The notes under the pieces were generated by a model. The model saw only the letters and a list, made by a program, of their open reading frames with translations. It was not told the origin of the DNA and made no database searches. The position numbers were made by a program, and so were the translations under genes. A DNA stretch of 21,321 nucleotides, from contig NZGX01000062.1 of NCBI GenBank assembly GCA_002691085.1, positions 1 through 21,321 on the forward strand, given 5' to 3'. Source of the stretch: Rhodospirillaceae bacterium (lineage in GTDB: Bacteria > Pseudomonadota > Alphaproteobacteria > Rhodospirillales > Rhodospirillaceae). Positions 1-8,496 of the stretch are shown in pieces; position 1 is the first letter of the stretch, and each line of letters opens with the position of its first letter.

Positions 1-458
1 TGAGCTTTAATAAACAATTCGGAAATATTAAGTCCCTCCCTCTAAATAAATGGGGTAAGATTCTATCATTTAATGAAGTTAAGTATTTCTCATTGCAATA
101 CGGCAGAGTCCTCAATGAGGTGAAGGAATGGAATGCAGAGAATAGCACAAATATTCATATTGATTCTGATGTTGACCACATGCTAGACCTTGACCTTGCT
201 TTATCTCAGATAGACGCTATGGATATTGTAATTACAACATCCAATACCACAGCTCATTTGGCAGGATCAATTGGAAAGGAAACGTGGGTAATGGTACCAA
301 AAGTTCCTGAATGGAGGTGGGGTATAAAGGGCTCAAAGTCTAATTGGTATGAGTCAGTTAAGATTTTCAGGCAAGATTCTCATCTTAGTTGGGAGCAGGT
401 ATTAGAGAATGTCTCTGCAGAGCTAAAACTTTTTATTAAAAACAAAAGGGCTAGATAA
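1..458 (+). CDS. TPR-linked glycosyltransferase (GT9/GT41-like fold), C-terminal fragment
   Basis: The reading frame is open from the left edge (codons in phase with base 3), so the gene begins outside the window; the in-frame TTG at 93 is an internal Leu codon, not a start. The visible ~150 residues match the C-terminal end of TPR-containing, heptosyltransferase-fold glycosyltransferases. They show the FSLQYG strand, the DLDLALSQIDAMD helix, the nucleotide-sugar motif SNTTAHLAGSIGK, then PEWRWG, WYESVKIFRQ and a final helix. In this family the N-terminal TPR repeats recognise a protein partner, and the enzyme is often found with flagellar or surface-glycan genes; neither is visible here. The stop codon lies 8 bp inside the convergent DUF1501 gene. 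The family is fairly sure; the acceptor and sugar are unknown. Confidence 0.8.
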   Translation, partial: SFNKQFGNIKSLPLNKWGKILSFNEVKYFSLQYGRVLNEVKEWNAENSTNIHIDSDVDHMLDLDLALSQIDAMDIVITTSNTTAHLAGSIGKETWVMVPKVPEWRWGIKGSKSNWYESVKIFRQDSHLSWEQVLENVSAELKLFIKNKRAR

Positions 459-1353
459 ATAATTTTATTCCTCTATTAGTGAAATTATTTTCTGAGTAAA
501 CCATATACATTATTTCACTAAGCACCTGTCTGGAATCTAAAGTAACCTTCAAACCTCCATCACTTAGTTGGCTTTCTTCTAAACCAGGCCAATTACCATA
601 TATTTGACCACCATTTATTTTGCGAGATAGAATCATCATTACGGATGCTGCCCCATGATCGCATCCTAAACTATAGTTTTCTCTAACACTCCTGCCGAAT
701 TCAGTTGTGACTATTATGCTTACATTTTCTTGGTTTTTCTTTAGAGACTCCCAGAAAGAATAAACTCTAGTAGATAGTTCATTAATTTTAATTTTGTACT
801 CCGAGGGTAGATTATTATGATGATCCCAGCCAGGATGGTTAACTAATGTTACTGGTTGGAGGGGATAATTATTGTTTATTTTTTCATAAATAATATCTAA
901 TCCTTGTCCAAGATTCTTATTTTTTATAAAGTGTATTTTATCTTTAGCCAAGTTATATAAATGATCATTATATATTGACCTAGCATCAGAATGACGACTG
1001 TATTCTTCTTTTAGACCAGTGGCATGAACAAAAGAGAGAGTGTTTTCCTTAAATAGTCTTAATAAACAAGAGGCACCTGGATTGAGGAAGAAGTCTTCTC
1101 TACCAAAGCTATAATCAAGATCAATCATCTTCAAATCATCTCTTAGTGATCTAATGATATTAGGCCTATACTTCTTTAGAAAATAGTTATTAACCGGTGA
1201 AACTAAGTGAAGACCATCAAGTCCTCCATCAGCATTTATTATAATAATTTTATGTCTGTTTTTATAAAAATTTAATTGATCGCTAATTTTACTTCCAATT
1301 AGCACAGCACCAGCTGAAGAGGTAAGAAACATGTTTCTTCTTGAAATCTTCAA
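451..1353 (-). CDS. Tat-exported DUF1501 family protein, compact form
   Basis: DUF1501 proteins have a sulfatase/alkaline-phosphatase-like fold and are usually exported; most have no known substrate. Family landmarks seen are DGGLDGL (42-48), RP at 63-64, the HPGWDHH segment (173-179), TEFGR (217-221), DHG (232-234) and GNWPGL (253-258). Residues 1-22 form a Tat signal: twin arginine at 5-6 (SRRNMF) followed by a short hydrophobic run. The start is TTG at 1353 with AAGGA seven bases upstream; the next ATG (codon 8) would delete the twin arginine, so TTG is preferred. At 300 aa it is shorter than the usual ~400, and the segment between about 125 and 170 looks condensed. It follows the ABC ATPase gene by 15 bp and is probably cotranscribed. 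The usual partner DUF1800 is not in the window. Confidence 0.82.
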   Translation of the reverse strand: MKISRRNMFLTSSAGAVLIGSKISDQLNFYKNRHKIIIINADGGLDGLHLVSPVNNYFLKKYRPNIIRSLRDDLKMIDLDYSFGREDFFLNPGASCLLRLFKENTLSFVHATGLKEEYSRHSDARSIYNDHLYNLAKDKIHFIKNKNLGQGLDIIYEKINNNYPLQPVTLVNHPGWDHHNNLPSEYKIKINELSTRVYSFWESLKKNQENVSIIVTTEFGRSVRENYSLGCDHGAASVMMILSRKINGGQIYGNWPGLEESQLSDGGLKVTLDSRQVLSEIMYMVYSENNFTNRGIKLFI

Positions 1354-1368
1354 TTTTTTTTCCTTATT

Positions 1369-3042
1369 TTATTGTTTTATTTCTAAGGTTGGGACTGAAC
1401 TCATTAAATTTTTTGTATATTCATGCTTTGGTGATGTAAGAACTTCTATTGCTTCTCCCATCTCAACTACTTTACTTTGGTACATTACTGCAACCATATC
1501 TGAAATATGTTTAACTACTGCGACATCGTGAGAAATAAAGAAATACGATAGATTAAATTCACTTTGAAGGTCTAGAAGTAGGTTTAAGATCTGTGCTTGC
1601 ACTGAGACATCTAGGGCGGAGGTTGGTTCGTCAAGAACTAAAAGTTTTGGCCTTACAGAAAGAGCTCTTCCAATAGCTATTCTTTGCCTTTGTCCGCCTG
1701 AGAATTCATGGGGTAATCTATCAATGAATTGAGGCTCTAACCCAACCATCTCGCAAAGCTCAGAGGCTTTTATTCGTAATTCTTTATAAGTGGGAGTTTG
1801 TTCTGCTGTTAGAGGCTCTGTCATTATTTTCCAGACTGGCCACCTGGGATCAAGAGAAGATTGTGGATCTTGAAAAACAATCTGTATCTCTCTTCTTACT
1901 TCGGGCGGTTGGTCTTTAATATTTATCCCTTTATATTTAATCTCACCATTTGATAATTGGTTTAATCCTACAATACTATTTGCCAAAGAGGTCTTGCCAC
2001 AGCCAGATTCACCGACCAATGAAAAAGTTTTTCCTTCTTCAAGAGATAGAGTTACTTGATCAACTGCTTTATGAAAAGAAATTGGGGCGCCAAATATATT
2101 ATAATCCTTTGGATATTCTATTGAGCCATTAATTATTTCAAGAATTATCTCATGGCTGTTTATAGAAGATATAGTTTTATTTTCTGGTATTGATTCTTTT
2201 GCAGTTTCGGTCAGTGAGTCTTCTATAGTTGCAAGTCTACTTTTTGGTGTTTTTCCTTCTGGTAGGGAGTTTAATAAAGCTTTTGTATAAGGATGGGTTG
2301 CTGACCCAATTACTTGGTTTGTTTTACCCTCTTCGACAAATTCTCCTTTATACATTACATAAACTCTATCGCATAATTGCGCTACAACAGCTAAATCATG
2401 AGTAATTAATAGGACTGAGGTTTCAGTCTTCTTGGCTCTTTCTTTAAGGAGAGAAAGAATCTGTGCTTGTACTGTTACGTCAAGAGCGGTAGTTGGTTCG
2501 TCAGCGATAATAAGTTTAGGTGAGCATGAGAAAGCCATTGCAATCATTACTCTTTGGCGCATTCCTCCAGATAGCTCATGAGGGAAAGATTCATATACCC
2601 TGAAAGGGTCTGTTATTTTCATATCCCTTAGAAGGCCTATTGATATTTCTTCCGCTTCTTTTGGACTAATTTTTTTATGTCTAAACAAAATATCGTTTAT
2701 TTGATCTTTAACCTTAAGGACAGGATTAAGGGCAGTCATAGGTTCTTGAAAAATCATTGAAATTTCTGCACCCCGAAGAACCTGGAGTTGTTCTTCAGTC
2801 ATTTCTGTAACATTTTTATTCAAAACAGAAACTGAACCACTGGGTATGTTAATTTTTGTTTTGGGTAACAATTGTAATAAATTCATCGCAGTTACAGATT
2901 TCCCTGACCCTGATTCTCCAACTATACCTACAATTTCTCCTTTACTAATCTCAAGTGAGACACCTTTGAGGGCCATAAGATTTCCAGCTGGACTTAGAAA
3001 TTCTAAACTTAGATTGTCAACTTCAACAACTGTTTGACTCAT
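1369..3042 (-). CDS. Oligopeptide/dipeptide-type ABC transporter, fused double ATPase
   Basis: Two complete nucleotide-binding domains in one chain, equivalent to DppD plus DppF or to YejF. Domain 1 has Walker A GESGSGKS (42-49), signature LSGGMRQR and Walker B LIIADEPTTALD. Domain 2 has GESGCGKT (around 350), FSGGQRQR and LLVLDEPTSALD. The oligopeptide-type C-terminal extension (HPYTKALLNSLP, and KHEYTKNLMSSVP at the end) follows each domain. It would power uptake through the two permeases encoded just upstream. I start it at the ATG at 3042, 557 aa, because AGGTGA lies eight bases upstream; the in-frame GTG at 3054 is part of that Shine-Dalgarno sequence. Substrate cannot be read from the ATPase: peptides are typical, but microcin-, glycan- or metal-chelate uptake systems share this architecture. 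Confidence 0.92.
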   Translation of the reverse strand: MSQTVVEVDNLSLEFLSPAGNLMALKGVSLEISKGEIVGIVGESGSGKSVTAMNLLQLLPKTKINIPSGSVSVLNKNVTEMTEEQLQVLRGAEISMIFQEPMTALNPVLKVKDQINDILFRHKKISPKEAEEISIGLLRDMKITDPFRVYESFPHELSGGMRQRVMIAMAFSCSPKLIIADEPTTALDVTVQAQILSLLKERAKKTETSVLLITHDLAVVAQLCDRVYVMYKGEFVEEGKTNQVIGSATHPYTKALLNSLPEGKTPKSRLATIEDSLTETAKESIPENKTISSINSHEIILEIINGSIEYPKDYNIFGAPISFHKAVDQVTLSLEEGKTFSLVGESGCGKTSLANSIVGLNQLSNGEIKYKGINIKDQPPEVRREIQIVFQDPQSSLDPRWPVWKIMTEPLTAEQTPTYKELRIKASELCEMVGLEPQFIDRLPHEFSGGQRQRIAIGRALSVRPKLLVLDEPTSALDVSVQAQILNLLLDLQSEFNLSYFFISHDVAVVKHISDMVAVMYQSKVVEMGEAIEVLTSPKHEYTKNLMSSVPTLEIKQ

Positions 3043-3076
3043 TTTATTGATCACCTATGTATCTAGAGTAACAAAT

Positions 3077-3979
3077 TTATACATCTATACTTCTGCCTTT
3101 CTTTCTTGAAAGGCTAGCAATGCCATCCCCAACAAGATTCATTGTTACAACAGCTGTAACTATTGCACCTGCGGGGACAATTAACATCCATGGAGCTCTA
3201 ATCATATATTGTCTACTCTCTGCTAACATATTACCCCATGTAGGTACTCCTAGAGGGGCACCTAAACCCAAGAAAGAAAGTGCACTTTCTGCAATTAAAA
3301 GACCCGCAAAATGAAAAGCAAATATAACAAATAAACTTGCTCTTACACCTGGTAAAACATGACCAAACATAATTGACCACCTGCTGACTCCAGCTAATCT
3401 AGCTGCCTGAACATACTCCCTTTGAAATAGACTTGATGCCTCTGCATAAACAACTCTCATATAAACAACCCATGATAATAAACCAAGGGTCATTACTAGA
3501 GTTGTAAATCCTTGTCCTACGACAACAACAACGCAAATTAAAATTACAAGTCCAGGGAATGATTGCAGAGTATAAACGAGTTGATTGATTATGATTCTCA
3601 ACATACCAGGTTTTTCTGCTGCTAAAAGACCAAGGGTTGAGCCTATGAAAAGATTAAGTAAGTTGGCGGTCATTGCACATGCCATTGACCATTGAAGACC
3701 ATCAACCATTCTAGACCATAAATCACGTCCTAGATGATCGCTTCCAAGAAAATAACCCTCAGAGCCAGGGGGAGTGAAACGTTTTAGAAGATCTCCTTGC
3801 ATCGGGTCATGCGTCTGAATAAATTGTCCAAAGACGGCTATAAACGTTAGTATAGCAAAAAGAGTGAATGCAACAACTATTTCAGGATTCGCAACTTGAC
3901 GGATTTTATCCCAATTAAAATTCTTGCTACCAAAGTCTCCTACAAGTCCTGCAAACACAGGGAGTTTGACATTAGACAT
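3077..3979 (-). CDS. ABC transporter permease, DppC/YejE type
   Basis: Inner-membrane permease of the peptide/nickel importer class. A cytoplasmic N-terminus of about 35 residues leads into a first TM helix (VVAFTLFAILTFIAVFG). The conserved periplasmic FLGSDHLGRDLWSRM segment of the DppC/OppC family follows, then four to five more TM helices. The ATPase-docking EAA loop is AARLAGVSRWSIMFGHVLP, followed by ESALSFLGLGAPLGVPTWGNML, another family hallmark (given here for recognition only in part). The ATG at 3979 has AAGGA nine bases upstream, inside the tail of the preceding permease gene, whose stop lies 3 bp away; translation is probably coupled. Length (300 aa) is normal for the family. Confidence 0.93.
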   Translation of the reverse strand: MSNVKLPVFAGLVGDFGSKNFNWDKIRQVANPEIVVAFTLFAILTFIAVFGQFIQTHDPMQGDLLKRFTPPGSEGYFLGSDHLGRDLWSRMVDGLQWSMACAMTANLLNLFIGSTLGLLAAEKPGMLRIIINQLVYTLQSFPGLVILICVVVVVGQGFTTLVMTLGLLSWVVYMRVVYAEASSLFQREYVQAARLAGVSRWSIMFGHVLPGVRASLFVIFAFHFAGLLIAESALSFLGLGAPLGVPTWGNMLAESRQYMIRAPWMLIVPAGAIVTAVVTMNLVGDGIASLSRKKGRSIDV

Positions 3980-3982
3980 AAT

Positions 3983-5032
3983 TTAATTTCCTTTTGAACG
4001 GAGTCTTGGGTCTAAAAACTGGAAGCTTAGTTCTGTAATTGCATTTACAATAAAAACCAAAATTGCAATACAAAACGCCAGGGCTTGAACTACAGGAAAG
4101 TCAAGAGTTTGGGTTGACTCAATCAAAAGCCAACCAATTCCTGGCCAAGCAAAAATTGTTTCAGTAATAACTGCGCCTCCCATTAGAAATGCAAATTGTG
4201 TCCCAATGAGTGCTGCGGCACCTAAGAGAGCATTTGGAAGTGCATGTCTCCATAGTACTGATTTTCCAGATGCGCCCCCCGCTCTAGCAGTTCTGATATA
4301 GTCCTCTCGCATTGCTTCTGAAGTATTCGCAGCTACAACCCTTGTTAAGCTTGGCATTAAAAACCATGCAAGGCTACAGGATGGGAGAATCCAAGTTTTA
4401 GAGGGAATTGGTATAGGTATGCTTAAATTGGAAAATAAATTAATATATTCAATTGTTCCCCATTCCATCCCTAAAGATGGAAGAAGCCTTAGATTTACTG
4501 CAAAAACCTGAATAAATATAAGGGCTGTTACAAATCCAGGCACGCCCTGAAAAACAAATATAATACCTGAAACAGCTCTTCTGTCAGGTCTTTCAGGTTT
4601 AAAACCCAACCATGCTCCTAGTGGGATTGCAATTAATATAGAAATTAACATTGCTAATCCCGCAATTAATAGAGTCGCTGGGAGCATTGTAAGCACCTTA
4701 CCCATTGCCGGTTCCCCGCTGGCAAGAGATCTTCCAAAGTCTCCTTGGAGAAGATTCAACATATAATTGAAATATTGAATTAAAAGAGGTTTATCTAGTC
4801 CATATTGTGCCCTAATAGCGGCCAATTGTTCTGGGCTAGCATCATTGCCAGCCAGAACAAGGGCAGGGTCACCAGCCAATCTCAACATGAAAAACAATAA
4901 AGTAGTTACCATAAATAACAACACTAATAATCTGGTTAATTGTTGAATAAATGGAATAAATGGTCCAATAAGGTTGGCTTTATTTAAAGATTTATCTATT
5001 TTATTATTGTTTACTTCACTAGCTGAACTCAT
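3983..5032 (-). CDS. ABC transporter permease, DppB/YejB type
   Basis: First gene of the minus-strand transporter operon. It encodes a DppB-like permease with an N-terminal TM helix (around 30-50), the family motif RLAGDPA and the stretch YGLDKPLLIQYFNYMLNLL. LQGDFGRSLASG, several TM helices, and the EAA loop (YIRTARAGGASGKSVLWRHALPNA region) come next, then GGAVITETIFAWPGIGWLL near the end. At 349 aa it is slightly longer than the usual 310-340, the excess being a hydrophilic N-terminus of about 25 residues. The start ATG at 5032 has only a weak, distant AGGT. Next to it on the other side is the divergent gap gene, so a substrate-binding protein gene, normally first in such operons, is absent from this locus. 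Confidence 0.92.
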   Translation of the reverse strand: MSSASEVNNNKIDKSLNKANLIGPFIPFIQQLTRLLVLLFMVTTLLFFMLRLAGDPALVLAGNDASPEQLAAIRAQYGLDKPLLIQYFNYMLNLLQGDFGRSLASGEPAMGKVLTMLPATLLIAGLAMLISILIAIPLGAWLGFKPERPDRRAVSGIIFVFQGVPGFVTALIFIQVFAVNLRLLPSLGMEWGTIEYINLFSNLSIPIPIPSKTWILPSCSLAWFLMPSLTRVVAANTSEAMREDYIRTARAGGASGKSVLWRHALPNALLGAAALIGTQFAFLMGGAVITETIFAWPGIGWLLIESTQTLDFPVVQALAFCIAILVFIVNAITELSFQFLDPRLRSKGN

Positions 5033-5208
5033 GGCAAATTAGACCTATAATTGAAAAGTTGATTTATTGTATTAATCTTAATATATCTTAATACCCTAAC
5101 GAGCATTAAAAGTTTAGTCTAACTATCCGTCATGAGGATAAAAATAAATATATTCGCTAATCTTTACATTCAAAGCATATTTATTTACTAAGTCCATAAT
5201 CTTCAATT

Positions 5209-5236
5209 TTGATAATTTAAGCATTTTTGCTAATAT
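5209..5236 (+). promoter_or_regulatory. Candidate sigma-70 promoter of gap-pgk
   Basis: Within the 249 bp divergent spacer between the DppB-type permease and gap, TTGATA (5209-5214) is followed after 16 bases by TAATAT (5231-5236), 46 bases before the gap ATG. The match to consensus is modest and the region is very AT-rich, so this is only a candidate. I found no convincing promoter for the opposite (transporter) direction, although it must lie in the same spacer. No riboswitch-like structure was seen. Confidence 0.25.
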
Positions 5237-5281
5237 TACATTATTCTAGATATTTTAGCTGTAAAGTTTAGGAATTTAACG

Positions 5282-6289
5282 ATGGCGGTAAGAGTTGCTT
5301 TGAATGGTTTTGGAAGAATTGGAAGGATGGTGCTTAGGGCACTGCTAGAATCAAAGGCTCATGATATTGAAATAGTTGCAATTAATGACCTTGGTTCTGG
5401 AGAATCAAATGCTCATTTACTAAAATATGACTCAGTGCATGGAACTATTTCAGATGATATTTTGTTTTCTAATGACGAATTAACTGTTGGCAATAGAAAA
5501 ATAAAAATAATGTCAATAAAAGATCCTAATTTATTGCCCTGGGGTGACTTAAATATTGATATTGTTGCCGAATGTACTGGAATCTTCTCGAATAGAGATA
5601 AGGCTGCAATACATCTTGCCTCGGGAGCAAAAAGAGTACTTGTTTCTGCTCCATCAAAGGGTGCTGATCTAACTGTAGTTTATGGTGTTAATCATGAAAA
5701 AATTTCTAATAACCATCTAATAGTTTCAAATGCATCTTGCACAACTAATTGTTTAGCGCCAGTTGCAGATATTTTAAATAAGTCTTTTGGTCTAAGTTAT
5801 GGTTATATGACCACTATTCATGCTTTTACTGGGGACCAAAGTACAGTAGATACATTACATAAAGATTTGAGAAGAGCTAGAGCTGCATCCTTAAGTATGA
5901 TACCTACCTCAACTGGAGCGGCTAAAGCAGTAGGAGAAGTTTTACCTGAGTTGGCAGGTAAATTAGATGGTTCTGCAATCAGGGTTCCAACACCTAACGT
6001 TTCAATGATTGATCTTAAATGTTTACTTGAAACAGATGTTACCGATGATGATGTCAATAATACTATGATTTCTGCCTCAGAAAACAAACTTTCAGGAATT
6101 TTAGCTGTAAATAAATTACCTTTAGTATCAGTTGATTTCAATCATAGTAGTTCAAGCTCTATATTTGACTGTACGCAGACTAAGATATTAGAGAATAGAT
6201 TTTTAAGAATTGTTTCATGGTATGACAATGAATGGGGTTTTTCTAATAGAATGCTTGATACTATGAGCTTCATGGGTAAATTCATATAG
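5282..6289 (+). CDS. gap: Glyceraldehyde-3-phosphate dehydrogenase, type I
   Basis: Converts glyceraldehyde-3-phosphate, NAD+ and phosphate to 1,3-bisphosphoglycerate in the cytoplasm. The Rossmann motif NGFGRIGRMVLRAL lies at residues 8-21, and the adenine-ribose acidic residue is in AINDLG, suggesting NAD rather than NADP preference. The nucleophile Cys153 is in SNASCTTNC, and the base His180 is in TTIHAFTGDQ. The substrate-binding segment around LHKDLRRARAA and the C-terminal WYDNEWGFSNRM are intact. Length is normal at 335 aa. AGGA lies about nine bases before the ATG. It is followed 6 bp later by pgk, the next enzyme in the pathway, so the pair is almost certainly one transcript. Confidence 0.98.
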   Translation: MAVRVALNGFGRIGRMVLRALLESKAHDIEIVAINDLGSGESNAHLLKYDSVHGTISDDILFSNDELTVGNRKIKIMSIKDPNLLPWGDLNIDIVAECTGIFSNRDKAAIHLASGAKRVLVSAPSKGADLTVVYGVNHEKISNNHLIVSNASCTTNCLAPVADILNKSFGLSYGYMTTIHAFTGDQSTVDTLHKDLRRARAASLSMIPTSTGAAKAVGEVLPELAGKLDGSAIRVPTPNVSMIDLKCLLETDVTDDDVNNTMISASENKLSGILAVNKLPLVSVDFNHSSSSSIFDCTQTKILENRFLRIVSWYDNEWGFSNRMLDTMSFMGKFI

Positions 6290-6295
6290 TTTGCA

Positions 6296-7492
6296 ATGAT
6301 TAAGCTTAAGGAAATTAAGGACCTAGATCTTAGTGGAAAAAGAGTTATTCTGCGAGCAGATCTGAATGTACCTGTAGCTAGTGGAAAAATATTAGACTTA
6401 ACTAGATTAAAAAAATTATCTTCCACAATAAGGACTTTGTCCAAAAAAAATGCAAGAGTAATAATCATCTCTCATTTTGGTCGTCCAGATGGAGAAAAAA
6501 ATAAAGATTATTCTCTAAAAATTGTTGTTCCAGAACTCATCAATCTTCTAAAACAGGAAGTAAGGTTTTCAAGTGACTGCATAGGTGAACAAGCTGAAAA
6601 CACTGTTAACTCTCTTGCTTCCTCAGAGGTGGCACTTTTAGAAAATCTTCGTTTCTATAAGGGTGAGGAAGCTAATGATCCAGAGTTTGCTCGTTCAATT
6701 GCTAAATTCGGTGATATTTATATTAATGATGCATTTTCAGTTTCGCATAGATCTCATGCATCTATTGAACAGTTACCAAAGCTTTTAGTTAATGCGGCGG
6801 GGCCTCAATTATTAAGAGAAATAAAAAATCTAGATAAACTATTTACTTCCAGATCTGGTTCAGTTGCAGCAGTAGTTGGTGGTTCTAAGGTTTCAACAAA
6901 AGTTTCTATTCTTAATAACTTAATTAAAAAGACTGATTTTATTATCATTGGTGGTGCTATGGCTAACTCATTTCTTTATGCAAATGGTCAAGAAATAGGT
7001 CATTCGATGTATCAAAAAGATTCTAAAGAGATTATTCGGCAGATTTATTCAAATGCAAAAAAAGAAAACTGCGAATTAGTTCTTCCTGTTGATGCAGTAA
7101 TTGCAGATAGTTTACATAAGCCAAAAATTATAGAGGAGTGTCTTATTCGTGATATTCCAGAAAATAAAATGATACTTGATATAGGTGAAAAAAGTGTATC
7201 GAATTTTATTAATAAAGTTCAGTCTTGTGGGTCTGTCTTGTGGAATGGTCCTTTGGGTGCTTTTGAGACTCAACCTTTTGATAAAGGTACAACTACTTTT
7301 GCAAGGAAAATAGCAGAGTTAACTCAGGATAAAAAGATTATCTCTGTTGCTGGAGGGGGGGATACTACTCATGCACTTAATAAAGCGGGAGTAATGTCAA
7401 AATTTAGTTATGTCTCTAGTGCAGGTGGTGCTTTTCTTGAGTGGATAGAAGGTAAAGATCTTCCAGGGATTACTGTTCTAGATAGATCTTAG
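6296..7492 (+). CDS. pgk: Phosphoglycerate kinase
   Basis: Transfers phosphate between 1,3-bisphosphoglycerate and ADP, making ATP (or runs in reverse for gluconeogenesis). N-terminal substrate-binding motifs are RADLNVPV and SHFGRPDG; the helical hinge and GGSKVSTK follow; the C-terminal nucleotide domain has WNGPLGAFE and the GGGDTTHAL loop. Length is 398 aa, as usual. The ATG is only 6 bp after the gap stop codon, and no separate Shine-Dalgarno sequence is obvious, consistent with coupled translation. Its stop lies 18 bp from the convergent accA stop, with no clear terminator hairpin between them. Confidence 0.98.
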   Translation: MIKLKEIKDLDLSGKRVILRADLNVPVASGKILDLTRLKKLSSTIRTLSKKNARVIIISHFGRPDGEKNKDYSLKIVVPELINLLKQEVRFSSDCIGEQAENTVNSLASSEVALLENLRFYKGEEANDPEFARSIAKFGDIYINDAFSVSHRSHASIEQLPKLLVNAAGPQLLREIKNLDKLFTSRSGSVAAVVGGSKVSTKVSILNNLIKKTDFIIIGGAMANSFLYANGQEIGHSMYQKDSKEIIRQIYSNAKKENCELVLPVDAVIADSLHKPKIIEECLIRDIPENKMILDIGEKSVSNFINKVQSCGSVLWNGPLGAFETQPFDKGTTTFARKIAELTQDKKIISVAGGGDTTHALNKAGVMSKFSYVSSAGGAFLEWIEGKDLPGITVLDRS

Positions 7493-7510
7493 GGTGAAGA
7501 ATTATAAAAT

Positions 7511-8476
7511 TTACTCACTCAGATTTTTTTTTTCAATTCTTCCCATTGCAAGAAATTTTTCTCTTCTTCTTGCTCTTAATTGCCCACCCTCAACTTTAAT
7601 AAGTTCTTTAAGATTTTTATCAATTTTCTCTGTAACTTTTTTAAATACTTCTTCTTTACTTCTGTGAGCACCGCCGACAGGTTCTTGTATTATATCATCT
7701 ATAAGGCCGAGCTTTTTTAAATCCTGGGCAGTAAGTTTTAATGACTCGGCAGCAGTCTTTGATTTATCGCCGTCTCTCCATAAGATCGATGCACAACCTT
7801 CAGGAGAAATAACTGAGAAAATTGAATGCTCAAGCATTAATATTTTATTAGCACTTGAAATTGCAATTGCACCACCTGAGCCTCCTTCTCCAATAATTAT
7901 GCTTATGAGTGGTACTCTAATATTCAAGCAGGTTTCAATTGATCGAGCAATTGCTTCAGACTGACCTCTTTCTTCTGCACCAACACCGGGATAAGCTCCT
8001 GCAGTGTCTACAAAAGTAATAACTGGGATACCAAAATGGTCAGCCATTTTCATTAGCCTTTGGGCTTTTCGATAGCCTTCAGGCTTAGCCATGCCAAAAT
8101 TATGTTTTAATCTCGTTTCTGTATCATGTCCCTTTTCTTGGCCAATTATCATTACAGAGCGCCCTTTAAACCTCGCAAGGCCTCCTAAAATAGCTTTATC
8201 GTCAGAAAAGCCTCTGTCTCCAGATAAGATAATAAATTCAGTAAATATTGAGTTAGCGTAGTCTAAAAAATGCGGTCGATCAGGGTGTCTTGCAACAAGA
8301 GTTTTTTGCCAGGGATTTAAATTCTGATAAGTTACCTTCAAATCTCTAGTGGCTTTTGATTGAAGCTTTAATATTTCATCAGTAATACTTGTTCCAGCAA
8401 CTTCACTTACGTGACGAAGTTCAGCTATTCTTCCCTCTAGCTCTGCAATTGGTTTTTCGAATTCAAGAAAATGCAT
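7511..8476 (-). CDS. accA: Acetyl-CoA carboxylase carboxyltransferase subunit alpha
   Basis: AccA pairs with AccD to transfer the carboxyl group from biotin-BCCP to acetyl-CoA, the committed step of fatty acid synthesis. It begins with the family's N-terminal helix (FLEFEKPIAELEGRI) and continues with WQKTLVARHPDRP and the crotonase-fold core: GQEKGHDTETR, FGMAKPEGYRKA, FVDTAGAYPGVGAEERGQ, the oxyanion-hole region GEGGSGGA and ISPEGCASILW. The length of 321 aa is typical. The ATG at 8476 has no purine-rich ribosome site, and a perfect TATAAT lies just 14 bases upstream. The gene stands alone, with pgk convergent and an unrelated divergent gene upstream. A frequent alphaproteobacterial arrangement with xerD next to accA is not kept: xerD is about 12 kb away. 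Confidence 0.98.
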   Translation of the reverse strand: MHFLEFEKPIAELEGRIAELRHVSEVAGTSITDEILKLQSKATRDLKVTYQNLNPWQKTLVARHPDRPHFLDYANSIFTEFIILSGDRGFSDDKAILGGLARFKGRSVMIIGQEKGHDTETRLKHNFGMAKPEGYRKAQRLMKMADHFGIPVITFVDTAGAYPGVGAEERGQSEAIARSIETCLNIRVPLISIIIGEGGSGGAIAISSANKILMLEHSIFSVISPEGCASILWRDGDKSKTAAESLKLTAQDLKKLGLIDDIIQEPVGGAHRSKEEVFKKVTEKIDKNLKELIKVEGGQLRARRREKFLAMGRIEKKNLSE

Positions 8477-8490
8477 ATTTGTTGAACGCC

Positions 8491-8496
8491 ATTATA
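8491..8496 (-). promoter_or_regulatory. Candidate -10 box of accA, very short leader
   Basis: Read on the minus strand, TATAAT ends 14 bases before the accA ATG. TTGAGT lies 19 bases further upstream, longer than the ideal 17. If this -10 is used, transcription would begin only about 6-8 bases before the start codon, leaving almost no 5' leader. The match is a single perfect hexamer in an AT-rich spacer, so chance is a real alternative. The rest of the 8477-8768 spacer (292 bp) shows no other gene or strong structure. Confidence 0.3.

Noticed and set aside
93..458. A complete 121-aa gene starting at TTG 93
   Set aside because: The frame is open to the window edge and the residues before codon 93 (including the FSLQYG strand) belong to the same domain, so the gene is a fragment with an upstream start.
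3040..3054. GTG at 3054 as start of the double ATPase
   Set aside because: The GTG is part of the AGGTGA ribosome site serving the ATG at 3042; nothing upstream of the GTG resembles a ribosome site.
7493..7530. Terminator between pgk and accA
   Set aside because: The T-run around 7525 is not preceded by a stable inverted repeat and lies within the accA coding end.
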